DNA from: JBBKWX01 sp037969175
Lineage (GTDB): Bacteria; Bacteroidota; Bacteroidia; AKYH767-A; JBBKVM01
Length of the DNA stretch: 49,840 nt
Reading direction: 5' to 3'
Assembly: GCA_037969175.1 (NCBI GenBank)
Contig: JBBKWX010000023.1
Span: 1-49,840, forward strand
Shown here: piece after piece, positions 41,472 to 49,840 of the stretch
Layout of the letters: the number at the start of each line of letters is the position of its first letter
Numbering within the stretch: position 1 is the stretch's first letter
Made by a program: the position numbers and the translations under genes
The notes under the pieces: model-generated
Database searches by the model: none
What the model saw: the letters and a program-made list of their open reading frames with translations, nothing else
Told to the model about the DNA's origin: nothing

Positions 41472-42719
41472 ATGTTGAAGTTTGAAAAAAGAGTTCTTAA
41501 GAACGGATTAAGAGTAATTGTACATGAGGATAATTCAACTCCTTTAATGGCGGTGAATGTTTTGTATGATGTTGGGGCAAGAGATGAGAGTATTGATAAG
41601 ACGGGCTTTGCTCATTTGTTTGAACATCTCATGTTTGGAGGAAGTGTGAATATTCCAAATTACGATGAGCCTTTGCAAAATTCAGGTGGAGAAAATAATG
41701 CCTTCACGAATAATGATATTACTAATTATTATCTGACACTTCCGGCTGCAAATATAGAAACAGGTCTTTGGCTGGAATCAGATAGAATGTTAAATCTGGC
41801 TTTTTCGGAAAAGAGTCTTGATGTTCAGCGAAGCGTTGTGATCGAAGAATTTAAACAAAGATATTTGAACCAACCCTTTGGTGATGTATGGCTTTTGTTA
41901 AGACCCTTATTGTACAAAGTTCATCCATATCAATGGCCTACTATTGGAAAAGATATTAAACATATTGAAGATGCCTGCCTTGAAGATGTAAAAGATTTCT
42001 TTCACAAATTTTATCATCCGGGAAACGCAATACTTGTGCTTGCCGGTAATTTGAAATCAGATGTTTGTTTTGAATTGGCAGAAAAATGGTTTGGAAATAT
42101 TCCGGGAAAAGAAAAGAAAGTGCGAGATCTACCGGTTGAAAAACCTCAAACCGAAAAGCATATTTTGGAAGTGTACAGGGATGTTCCCATGGATGCAATT
42201 TACATGGTCTTCCATGCACCTAAAAGAATGTCTGCGAAATTTTATCATGCTGATCTTTTGAGTGATCTTTTATCCAGAGGACGGTCATCCCGACTATTCA
42301 ATGCCTTGGTAAAAGGCAAAAAAATGTTCTCTGAGATCAATGCGTATACAATGGATCAGCAGGATGGAAGTTTATTTGTAGTTGAAGGTAAGCTTGCGGG
42401 AACCACAAGTATGGAAGATGCGGAGAACGCAATATGGGAAGAGCTGAATAAATTGATCGATGTAGAGATTGGGGATCAAGAATTGACAAAAGTCAAAAAC
42501 AAATGGGAATCCACATATCAGTTTTCTCAAATGAATGTTTTAAATAAGGCAATGGGTTTGGCGTTTGGCGAAGTGTTGGGTGATGCTGATCTGGTAAATA
42601 AAGAGCCGGTGTTTTACAATGAAATAAATGCAGATCAATTAAAGCAAATGGCAGAAGAACTATTCAGATCTGAAAATTGCACGATCTTAAAATATCACAA
42701 ACAAAAGAAGAACAAATGA
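41472..42719 (+). CDS. M16-family zinc peptidase (catalytic subunit)
   Basis: Metallopeptidase of 415 residues of the pitrilysin/processing-peptidase family. The inverted zinc motif HxxEH is at His48-Leu-Phe-Glu51-His52, with the third ligand likely Glu125 in SVVIEEFKQR. No signal peptide, so probably cytoplasmic, although such pairs are sometimes exported. Its stop overlaps the start of a second M16 gene by 4 bases (ATGA), which implies a 1:1 heterodimer of catalytic and non-catalytic chains. Substrate unknown. Confidence 0.92.
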   Translation: MLKFEKRVLKNGLRVIVHEDNSTPLMAVNVLYDVGARDESIDKTGFAHLFEHLMFGGSVNIPNYDEPLQNSGGENNAFTNNDITNYYLTLPAANIETGLWLESDRMLNLAFSEKSLDVQRSVVIEEFKQRYLNQPFGDVWLLLRPLLYKVHPYQWPTIGKDIKHIEDACLEDVKDFFHKFYHPGNAILVLAGNLKSDVCFELAEKWFGNIPGKEKKVRDLPVEKPQTEKHILEVYRDVPMDAIYMVFHAPKRMSAKFYHADLLSDLLSRGRSSRLFNALVKGKKMFSEINAYTMDQQDGSLFVVEGKLAGTTSMEDAENAIWEELNKLIDVEIGDQELTKVKNKWESTYQFSQMNVLNKAMGLAFGEVLGDADLVNKEPVFYNEINADQLKQMAEELFRSENCTILKYHKQKKNK

Positions 42720-44011
42720 TAGATAGAAAAGTTGCACCTCAAATTGCAGAAGAGTGGGAGAGTCCGGTTTTACCTTTTGTCAAACATGAATTAAGTAATG
42801 GAATTCCTTGTTATTTTATTGATTCCGGATCAAGTGAATTATTGAAAATAGAATGGATCTTTGAAGCCGGGGCTTCTGCCTCTTCGAAATATTTGGTACC
42901 GGCATTCACGGCTGATATGCTGAAAGAAGGTACTGACTTTCGTGATTCTGCAGGACTTGCCGATGCTTTTGATAATTACGGTGCTTTCTTTGGTATTGAT
43001 TTTTCGCAGGATCATTCCGTGATCAGTCTTTACTGTTTGACAAAAAATCTGGATCAGGTATTACCTCTAATAAAAGAGGTCCTTAGTAATTCAAATTTTC
43101 CTGAAAAAGAGCTTGAACTGAACAAGGAAAATTCGAAACAAAAACTAGCCCTTAGTAATGAAAAAGTAGCTTATCTAAGCAGGCAGGTTTTTATGCAAAA
43201 TTTGTTTGGTGACAACAGTACGTATGGACATATTGAAACTAATACGGATATTGAAAATGTAAAAAGAACAGATCTGCTAGAATTCTACAAAGAATTTTAT
43301 ACAGTTGAAAATTGCAGGATCATTATTTCAGGAAAAATTCCCGGAAGTTTCGATCAAAAATTGAATTCACATTTTGGATCAGATAATTGGAATAAAGAGA
43401 ACACAAAAGATCAAACCGGAATTACCCAGAACATTAAAGAATTTCAACTTAAACAAAAAGTGTTGGCTGAAAAACCGGCTGCCCTACAATCATCAATTCG
43501 TATTGGTAGAAAAGTAATCAATAAACATCATCCCGATATTCATAATTTAGTAATTCTGAATACACTATTAGGAGGATATTTTGGTTCAAGACTGATGTCA
43601 AATATCCGGGAAGATAAAGGGTATACCTATGGCATAGGTTCGGGCATAGCCCATTTGAAGCATGGATCCTTTATGAGTATTGCCACAGAAGTAGGAGCTG
43701 ATGTATGCGACTCCGCTATTAATGAAGTATATTTTGAAATTAACAGACTTTTGCAAGAACCAGTTTCTAAAGAAGAACTTAAAACGGTGACAAATTATCT
43801 TGCCGGTACATTTTTACGGAGCATGGATGGTCCATTTGAAATGGCAGAAAAATTTAAGAGTTTACTCATCTGGGATCTGGATCTGAGTTATTATGAAATG
43901 TATCTTTCCTCGCTCAAAACAGTCAACCCTGAATTGATCTTATCTACAGCAAATAAATATCTTACTGGTGATAATTGGCTGGAAGTTGTTGCCGGGCCGG
44001 GGAAAGTTTAA
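42716..44011 (+). CDS. M16-family non-catalytic partner subunit
   Basis: Protein of 431 residues from the ATG at 42716. It has the M16 fold, but the place of the zinc motif reads AFTADMLKEGT, with none of the HxxEH residues, so it cannot bind zinc. It does have the C-terminal Arg/Tyr element (NIREDKGYTYGIGSG, near 302-316) that completes the partner's active site in heterodimeric M16 enzymes. The coding start is fixed by the ATGA overlap with the catalytic gene; an in-frame start at 42677 would read through its end. Confidence 0.9.
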   Translation: MIDRKVAPQIAEEWESPVLPFVKHELSNGIPCYFIDSGSSELLKIEWIFEAGASASSKYLVPAFTADMLKEGTDFRDSAGLADAFDNYGAFFGIDFSQDHSVISLYCLTKNLDQVLPLIKEVLSNSNFPEKELELNKENSKQKLALSNEKVAYLSRQVFMQNLFGDNSTYGHIETNTDIENVKRTDLLEFYKEFYTVENCRIIISGKIPGSFDQKLNSHFGSDNWNKENTKDQTGITQNIKEFQLKQKVLAEKPAALQSSIRIGRKVINKHHPDIHNLVILNTLLGGYFGSRLMSNIREDKGYTYGIGSGIAHLKHGSFMSIATEVGADVCDSAINEVYFEINRLLQEPVSKEELKTVTNYLAGTFLRSMDGPFEMAEKFKSLLIWDLDLSYYEMYLSSLKTVNPELILSTANKYLTGDNWLEVVAGPGKV

Positions 44012-44016
44012 CCCGC

Positions 44017-44047
44017 TTGTTTTTGTTGTCTGAATGTTCGTTATTTG
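44017..44047 (+). promoter_or_regulatory. Promoter candidate of the secreted protein at 44068
   Basis: TTG at 44017-44019 is followed after 20 bases by GTTATTTG (44040-44047). The downstream TTTG fits the -7 box but the TA is replaced. The same arrangement precedes the paralogue at 46284, which raises its credibility. Confidence 0.4.
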
Positions 44048-44067
44048 AATAATAAAGCTTTCAGCTA

Positions 44068-46014
44068 ATGATCAAAAAAATATTCTTACTTCTGATGATT
44101 TTTCAATTGTCAGTAGTTTCCGCATTCTCCAATCATCTGCTTGGTGGCGAAATAACATGGGATTGCCAGGCGAATGGACAATTTGTCTTTACAATGAAGC
44201 TATACCGTGATTGTAATAATATTGCAGGTCCTATTAATCCAGCTTTGGAGGTACATAATCATCCAACTCTGAGTTCTATTCCATTAAGCTTAATAACAAC
44301 AGTTGATATTTCAGCAACCGGACCCGGTTGTTCTACTTGTGTATCAGGTGGAGTAGGTGCTACTCAAGAGATTATTTACAGATCTAATCCTATCACATTA
44401 TCAGGTATACCTCCTATTGGAACAGGTTGGGTATTTACATATGATGATTGCTGCAGAAATGGTATAATTTCAAACTTAGTTAATCCGGGTAGTGCAGGAT
44501 TTACATTGAGAGCGATCATGTACCCTTACAATGGGCAAAACACGAATCCTTGCTATGATTCTTCACCAAGTTTTACAGAGAGACCAGTTGTAGTTATGTG
44601 TACAGGAAACCCATTTACATTCAACCATAATACAATAGACAAAGATTTAGATTCTCTGGTATACGAGTGGGGCCGCCCCTTGAATAACTTTACCGGTGCT
44701 TTCAACAATTTGAATCCTGCAGCTTTACCTTTTGCGACAGGCTACACTTACACATCCCCACTTCCCGGCCCTGCGCAAGATCCCTCCAATATTGCTGCAG
44801 TTATGAACCCAAATAATGGAGTGGTTTCTTTTACCTCCTTTACTCCCGGTAATTTCGTTACAGTAACCCGGGTTAGAGCATACAAATGCGGACAACTGGT
44901 TGCCGAGATCTATAGAGAGATCCCAATCACACTTTTTGATGATTGTACGATCACACCGGGAGTTTATAACACGGCTCCGTCTGTGACAGCTCCATTCCAG
45001 GATCCTTTAACAGGACTTTATACATCATTCTCCGATACTATTTTTGCATCGGATACAGTAAGTTTTTTTATGTCCTCAACTGATTTTGAATCCCTCCCGG
45101 CAGCTGTTGGTGGTGGACCACAAGTGTTAACAATTAATGCTTCAGGACAACAATTTGGTGCAGGGTTCACTAATGTGAATACAGGCTGTCCTGATCCACC
45201 ATGTGCAACTCTAAGTCCTGTGCCGCCTATATCAGCTATGTTTGGTGCCGGGATAACTTTTAAATGGATCACAGATTGTGATCAAGTGTCGCTAATTGAC
45301 AGTTGTTTTCATTTCTCAAATCCCTACCAATTTTTTATCAGGGTTGCAGATAATTTTTGTCCTGCACCCGCAATTAATATGAGCACTATATCAGTCATTT
45401 TATTACCTCCACCTGTAGTACCTGCTCCGGATCTATACAATGTGAGTATTTTATCGAATGGAAATGTGCAACTCAATTGGTTCGCACCAGCTGATATTCC
45501 CCCCATAGATACCAACAAATTTTTTGTCTCCTATGAGATACTTTATGCTACATCAGCCAATGGCCCATGGACTGTGCAAACTAGCATTAATAATATCAAC
45601 ACACTTATGTATATACATGTTGGAGCAAATGCGCTAGTTGTTCCTGGATATTACCGTATGTTGACCCGTTCAAATTGTAATAATATCTCTGATACTACGG
45701 TCGCGAAGTTAGCTGTACCTACCGGTGTATCAACAAACCATTCGCCCGGAAACAAGATCAGATTGTCACAGAATTTCCCAAATCCTTTTGATTCGGAAAC
45801 CAAGATCCAATATTATATACCTCAACCGGGTAGTGTAACGTTTGAAATACGAAATCCACTTGGCCAGTTGATCTTTTCAAATGAAAATAAATCTCATGAA
45901 AAAGGGGAGTTTGAATTAGTATTTAATTCAGGTTTATTTCATCCGGGCTCTTATTTTTATTACTTAAAATTTGAAGATCAATTACTTGTTAAAAAATTGA
46001 TTCTGATTAATTAG
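44068..46014 (+). CDS. Secreted protein with conserved Cys-rich module, FN3-like domain and T9SS sorting domain
   Basis: Exported protein of 648 residues. Signal peptide to about residue 21, then a conserved module starting NHLLGGEITWDC with Cys pairs in GPGCSTC, YDDCCRNG, NPCYD, VVMCTG, YKCGQ and DDCTI (to about residue 455). One FN3-like domain follows (about 465-560, NVQLNWFAPADIPPIDTNKFF). The T9SS domain starts near 568 (LSQNFPNPFDSE). I have seen this N-terminal module in other Bacteroidota surface proteins but know no function. The gene at 46284 is a paralogue with the same first 560 residues' layout and an expanded tail. Confidence 0.82.
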   Translation: MIKKIFLLLMIFQLSVVSAFSNHLLGGEITWDCQANGQFVFTMKLYRDCNNIAGPINPALEVHNHPTLSSIPLSLITTVDISATGPGCSTCVSGGVGATQEIIYRSNPITLSGIPPIGTGWVFTYDDCCRNGIISNLVNPGSAGFTLRAIMYPYNGQNTNPCYDSSPSFTERPVVVMCTGNPFTFNHNTIDKDLDSLVYEWGRPLNNFTGAFNNLNPAALPFATGYTYTSPLPGPAQDPSNIAAVMNPNNGVVSFTSFTPGNFVTVTRVRAYKCGQLVAEIYREIPITLFDDCTITPGVYNTAPSVTAPFQDPLTGLYTSFSDTIFASDTVSFFMSSTDFESLPAAVGGGPQVLTINASGQQFGAGFTNVNTGCPDPPCATLSPVPPISAMFGAGITFKWITDCDQVSLIDSCFHFSNPYQFFIRVADNFCPAPAINMSTISVILLPPPVVPAPDLYNVSILSNGNVQLNWFAPADIPPIDTNKFFVSYEILYATSANGPWTVQTSINNINTLMYIHVGANALVVPGYYRMLTRSNCNNISDTTVAKLAVPTGVSTNHSPGNKIRLSQNFPNPFDSETKIQYYIPQPGSVTFEIRNPLGQLIFSNENKSHEKGEFELVFNSGLFHPGSYFYYLKFEDQLLVKKLILIN

Positions 46015-46233
46015 TATTTGATGACCAAAATGAAGGAAAATAGAGGTAAAAAATAGTTTTATTGCCAAAATGCCTAAATCCTTACCGATTCCGTATTATG
46101 AAATATATTGAATATCTTAAGGAAAGTAGCTAAAAGTGTTAAATACCCAATTAATGTTGGATTTATACTAAATTGTGAAAGTCCAAGTCTAATTGTTATG
46201 TACATTTCTTACACTTCTATGGCTTAAAATCTG

Positions 46234-46264
46234 TTGCTTATTTCACTTTAAAGTGGTTTATTTG
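46234..46264 (+). promoter_or_regulatory. Promoter candidate with palindromic spacer upstream of 46284
   Basis: TTG at 46234-46236, then exactly 20 bases, then TTTATTTG at 46257-46264, one mismatch from TAnnTTTG. The spacer contains CACTTTAAAGTG (46244-46255), a perfect 12-base palindrome that could be an operator. The remaining part of the 269-base gap (46015-46233) shows no gene or terminator I can support. Confidence 0.45.
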
Positions 46265-46283
46265 TAATATAAGGCTAAACTAG

Positions 46284-49200
46284 ATGATTAAAAAAATACT
46301 GTTCTCTCTGATATTCAGTTTATTGGCAATGTTTCCAGCTCAAGCATCTCATTTAATGGGTGGAGAGATAACTTGGGATTGCCAACCCAATGGTCAGTTT
46401 GTTTTCACAATGAAGCTATACCGCGACTGTAACGGTATTGGTGGCCCAACAACTGCCTCATTGGATGTGCACAATCATCCTACTATCACTTCCATCCCTT
46501 TAACCCTCATTACAACAGTTGATATTTCACCAACTGGGCCGGGATGTTCAACTTGTGCAACCGGAGGAGTAGGAACAACTCAGGAATTTATTTTCAGATC
46601 TAATCCGATCACAATTGCCGGCACACCTCCGGTTGGAACAGGTTGGGTATTCACTTATGACAGCTGTTGCAGAAATGCGGCAATTTCTAATCTAACTGCT
46701 CCCGGCAGTGCCGGTTTTACATTGAGAGCGATCATGTATCGTTATAATGCACAAAACACAAATCCTTGTTACGATTCATCACCAAGTTTTGCTGAGAGAC
46801 CAGCTGTTGTAATGTGCACCAGGAATCCATTTAAATATAACCACAATGCAACTGATAAAGAATTAGATGTACTTGTTTACGATTGGGGTCGTCCATTAGA
46901 TGACTTCACGGGTGCTTTCACAGCTACTAATCCAGCCACACTACCTTTTTCTGGTGGGTATACATACATGTCTCCACTTCCCGGCCCGGCACAAAATCCA
47001 TCTAATGTGGCCGCAACGATGAACCCTGACAATGGTGTTGTATCATTTACTTCTTTTACTGCCGGCAGTTTTGTTACAGTTACTCGTGTAAGAGCATACA
47101 AATGCGGGCAATTAGTCGCTGAGATCTACAGAGAAATCCAGGTGACATTGGTTGGAAACTGTATTATCTCTCCAGGCGTTTATAATACTCCTCCTACGGT
47201 TACAGCTCCTTTTCAGGACCCGGTTACCGGACTATATACTTTGTATGAGGATACGGTTTTTGCCGGAGATACGGTCAATTTCTTTATGTCGGCTACTGAC
47301 TTTGAGTTTCTGCCGGTGGCTGTTGGCGGTGGACCTCAAACTTTGACAATTACAGCTTCAGGACTACAGTTTGGTGCCGGCTTTACAAACCCCAATGCAG
47401 GTTGCCCTTATCCACCCTGTGCTACACTTACACCGGCAGTTCCAATATCTGCCATGTTTGGGGCAGGAGTTACCTTCAATTGGGTCACGGATTGTAATCA
47501 TTTGGCTAAAAACTTAGGTTGCGTCAGCTTATCAAATACATATCAATTTATCATAAAAGTTACGGATAACTTTTGTCCTGCCCCTTCGATCAATTTTAAT
47601 ACAATTTCTATTACAGTACTCTCACCACCAGCTGTCAAAAAAGCTGATATAAGAACTTTTGCTGTTCAACCCAATGGCGATGTCAGGATCAACTGGCTAG
47701 CACCATCAGATATAGCTCCCATCGATACAAACAAATATTTTAAAGCATATATTATTCAGTCTTCACTTGCTGCCGGAGGTCCATGGGCGACTGTTGACAG
47801 TGTTACTAACATCAATACGCTCACTTATCTCCATGTTGGAGCAAATGCAAATGTTGCCCCACGTTATTATAGGTTTTTTACCCGCTCAGGTTGTGATAGG
47901 TATTCTGATACCACTCAGGTTTTCAGTACGATCTTCCTAACTGTAACGAACCCGGGTCCGGGGCCGGCAACTTTGAATTGGAATCCCATAATCAATCCTT
48001 TATTAGCTACCAGTTGTGCTTCCTATATTATTTTTATGGAAAATCCACTTGGAACATGGACTCAGGTAGCTACTACACCGAACAATGTCACGAGTATTGT
48101 TATTCCAATAAATGTCTGTAATAATCAGATCAATTTCAGAGTTGAAATCTGTGATGCATCAGGCACAACATCTGTATCAAATGTAGCCGGATCCTTATTC
48201 TTTCAGCCTGCGCCGGTTATTAGCCCACCTTCGTTGAGATGTCTTGCAGTTCAAGCTTCAGGAGATGTTATAGTGACCTGGGTTACACCGCCTGATACAG
48301 GTTCTTATTTTAGTAAATATCAAGTGTTTCATTCTGCTAATGCTGCAGGACCTTTCACCTTATTATCCAACATTACGAACTACGCTACAACCAGTTATAC
48401 ACATGTTGGAGCCGGGGCTAATGCTGCCACTCAGTATTATTATACCATTACTGAAGCTGGTTGTAATTCCTCAAGTTTGATGTTTTCTATCACATCAGAT
48501 ACGCTTGCCAGTATTAAATTGAATGTTGCAGCTTCATTGGGTTTTGCAGATTTGAGTTGGAATGCACTTCGAACTCCAAACATCGCAACTACTATGTTGC
48601 CTTATCGGGTATACAGAAGAATTGCTCCAGCCGCCTGGACGCAAATTGGAACTACAAATAATCTTACTTATCGCGATACGATAAGAACTTGTAATGTGCC
48701 ATATGATTATAAAATAGAGATCAATGATGCTTCCGGTTGTACTTCGGTATCTTCTATTGCTTCCGGATTATTTACCTGGGTTGGAGATATCATAGCAGCA
48801 CCATCGTTACGATGTGTTGCAGTTCAAACAAATGGCGATGTAGCTCTTAACTGGATAAGTCCGGCGGATCCTACAAATTTCTTCGCTGCTTACCAGATCT
48901 ATCATAGTCTGGCTCCGGGTGGACCTTTCGCATTATTGACAACTGTGAATGTATATGCTACTTCAACATATACTCATGTTGGCGCAAATGCAAATAATCA
49001 GGTGAACTATTACTATATGAATTCATTGTCCGGTTGTACCGGTCTTCTGACTTCCGTGGGTAATTCAAACACACTTGCCAGTATGCGATTGACTGTGGCA
49101 CCGGCATTAGGATTTGCAAACCTAAGTTGGAATGCTTTAAGTACTCCTTTGCCTGCAACCTCTGCTTTACCTTATAAAGTATTCAGAAGAATAGCTCCGG

Positions 49201-49840
49201 CTGCATGGGTTCAGATAGGAACATCTGCAACTACTACATATCAAGATACTATTCGGGTATGTAATGTACCTTACGAATATAAGGTTGAGTTGACAGATGC
49301 TTCCGGATGTACTTCAGTTTCTTCTGTAGCTTCCGGTTTATTCACTTGGATGGGAGATATTCTTGCGGCTCCATCGTTAAGATGTGTTTCTGTATTGACT
49401 AATGGAAATGTAACACTCAATTGGGTAAACCCTGCTGATCCTACCAATTTCTTTGCTGCCTATGAGATCTATCACAGTACTGCTGCGGGTGGCCCGTTTG
49501 CTTTACTTTCAACGATCAATACTTTTGCAACAAGTACATATACCCACGTGGGTGCAAATGGAAATTCCCAGATCAACTATTATTATATCAAGACACTTTC
49601 GGGTTGTACCGGCTTAGTTACTTCAGCAACCAATTCTGCAACATTATCAAACATGGTGTTGACGGCAACACCGGTTATGGGATTTGCAAATCTTTCCTGG
49701 AATGCATTGTCTACACCTATACAACCTACAAGTACTTTACCTTATAGAGTCTACAGAAGAATTGCTCCTGCAGCATGGGTTCAGATAGGTTCGTCTGCCA
49801 CAACTACATACCAGGATACGATCCGCACTTGTAATGTGCC
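46284..49840 (+). CDS. Large secreted repeat protein, paralogue of 44068 (3' end outside window)
   Basis: The frame opens with ATG at 46284 and stays open to the window edge, giving at least 1185 residues. Signal peptide to about residue 20, then the same Cys-rich module as the neighbour (SHLMGGEITWDC, GPGCSTC, DSCCRN, NPCYD, VVMCTR, YKCGQ). From about residue 455 it consists of repeats of about 190 residues, each two FN3-like domains: one starting SLRCLAVQ…GDV…W and one with YRVYRRIAPAAW. At least three and a half units are visible. A T9SS domain is expected beyond the edge but not seen. Probably a long surface filament or adhesin; function unknown. Confidence 0.82.
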   Translation, partial: MIKKILFSLIFSLLAMFPAQASHLMGGEITWDCQPNGQFVFTMKLYRDCNGIGGPTTASLDVHNHPTITSIPLTLITTVDISPTGPGCSTCATGGVGTTQEFIFRSNPITIAGTPPVGTGWVFTYDSCCRNAAISNLTAPGSAGFTLRAIMYRYNAQNTNPCYDSSPSFAERPAVVMCTRNPFKYNHNATDKELDVLVYDWGRPLDDFTGAFTATNPATLPFSGGYTYMSPLPGPAQNPSNVAATMNPDNGVVSFTSFTAGSFVTVTRVRAYKCGQLVAEIYREIQVTLVGNCIISPGVYNTPPTVTAPFQDPVTGLYTLYEDTVFAGDTVNFFMSATDFEFLPVAVGGGPQTLTITASGLQFGAGFTNPNAGCPYPPCATLTPAVPISAMFGAGVTFNWVTDCNHLAKNLGCVSLSNTYQFIIKVTDNFCPAPSINFNTISITVLSPPAVKKADIRTFAVQPNGDVRINWLAPSDIAPIDTNKYFKAYIIQSSLAAGGPWATVDSVTNINTLTYLHVGANANVAPRYYRFFTRSGCDRYSDTTQVFSTIFLTVTNPGPGPATLNWNPIINPLLATSCASYIIFMENPLGTWTQVATTPNNVTSIVIPINVCNNQINFRVEICDASGTTSVSNVAGSLFFQPAPVISPPSLRCLAVQASGDVIVTWVTPPDTGSYFSKYQVFHSANAAGPFTLLSNITNYATTSYTHVGAGANAATQYYYTITEAGCNSSSLMFSITSDTLASIKLNVAASLGFADLSWNALRTPNIATTMLPYRVYRRIAPAAWTQIGTTNNLTYRDTIRTCNVPYDYKIEINDASGCTSVSSIASGLFTWVGDIIAAPSLRCVAVQTNGDVALNWISPADPTNFFAAYQIYHSLAPGGPFALLTTVNVYATSTYTHVGANANNQVNYYYMNSLSGCTGLLTSVGNSNTLASMRLTVAPALGFANLSWNALSTPLPATSALPYKVFRRIAPAAWVQIGTSATTTYQDTIRVCNVPYEYKVELTDASGCTSVSSVASGLFTWMGDILAAPSLRCVSVLTNGNVTLNWVNPADPTNFFAAYEIYHSTAAGGPFALLSTINTFATSTYTHVGANGNSQINYYYIKTLSGCTGLVTSATNSATLSNMVLTATPVMGFANLSWNALSTPIQPTSTLPYRVYRRIAPAAWVQIGSSATTTYQDTIRTCNV
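47641..49840 (+). repeat. Tandem ~570-base FN3-doublet repeats
   Basis: Units begin near 47641, 48231, 48804 and 49374; the spacing of the last three start points is 573 and 570 bases. The last two complete units are very alike at the DNA level: the segments coding SCTSVSS-type, GDI-AAPSLRCV and RRIAPAAW recur with few changes. The first unit is more diverged. This gradient suggests recent growth of the array at its 3' side. Confidence 0.85.

Noticed and set aside
47641..49840. Periodic repeats considered as a CRISPR or satellite array
   Set aside because: The period is about 570 bases, stays in frame and encodes FN3-like domains; there is no short repeat-spacer pattern.
1..49840. Prophage, insertion sequence, integron or defence island
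   Set aside because: No transposase, integrase, restriction, toxin-antitoxin or Cas gene, no terminal inverted repeats, and the only tRNA is not flanked by a repeated 3' end.

Overview
The window is a stretch of AT-rich chromosome from a member of the Bacteroidota. Support comes from at least seven secreted proteins with a signal peptide, of which six show a C-terminal type IX secretion (T9SS) sorting domain in the window. Further support is a bacillithiol deacetylase (BshB1), Bacteroidota-type OstA/LptD proteins, near absence of Shine-Dalgarno sequences, and several matches to the Bacteroidota promoter (-33 TTG, about 20 bases, -7 TAnnTTTG). Nothing in it looks like a phage, insertion sequence, plasmid or CRISPR array. 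It reads as core genome with an unusually high density of repetitive surface-protein genes. No stretch longer than 300 bases lacks a gene.

Region by region. 1-3.1 kb (minus): cytochrome c maturation operon ccmB-ccmC-ccmD-ccmE-ccmF, with ccmF cut by the window edge. CcmE carries Cys in place of the haem-binding His (CxxxY type). 3.15-3.9 kb (plus): bshB1. 3.9-9.8 kb (minus): three tandem paralogues of a roughly 610-residue secreted Asp-box protein. 9.9-13.3 kb (minus): a polysaccharide-type flippase downstream of a copper P-type ATPase. 13.4 kb: tRNA-His with its own promoter and terminator. 13.5-15.7 kb (minus): thioredoxin-fold protein and POT peptide transporter. 15.8-16.3 kb (plus): SlyD-like isomerase. 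16.4-25.2 kb: an envelope and redox block. LptD (minus, TTG start) is divergent from a plus-strand operon of amidase (GTG start), MlaD-like protein, membrane Fe-S protein, CCG-domain Fe-S protein and an uncharacterised 165-residue protein; it closes with an OstA-like protein on the minus strand. 25.3-30.8 kb (minus): purA, a lone STAS protein, a Fur-family regulator, bifunctional Rel and fumarylacetoacetase. 30.8-33.4 kb: a T9SS protein and, divergent, homogentisate 1,2-dioxygenase. 33.5-38.0 kb (plus): a 1495-residue repeat-built T9SS protein. 38.1-40.4 kb (minus): glyA and a sugar nucleotidyltransferase. 40.5-44.0 kb (plus): an FMN oxidoreductase and a catalytic/non-catalytic M16 peptidase pair. 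44.1-49.84 kb (plus): two paralogous secreted proteins, the second expanded by about 190-residue repeats and running off the window.

How the parts fit. LptD, the OstA-like protein, the amidase and the MlaD-like protein all serve the cell envelope. HmgA and FAH are the homogentisate-opening and final steps of tyrosine catabolism. Ccm proteins build c-type cytochromes. The secreted proteins presumably leave through T9SS, but no T9SS machinery gene lies in the window. I see no obvious new defence or mobile system. The best leads for something undescribed are the five-gene amidase/Mla/Fe-S/unknown operon, the triplicated Asp-box family and the variant Ccm proteins.
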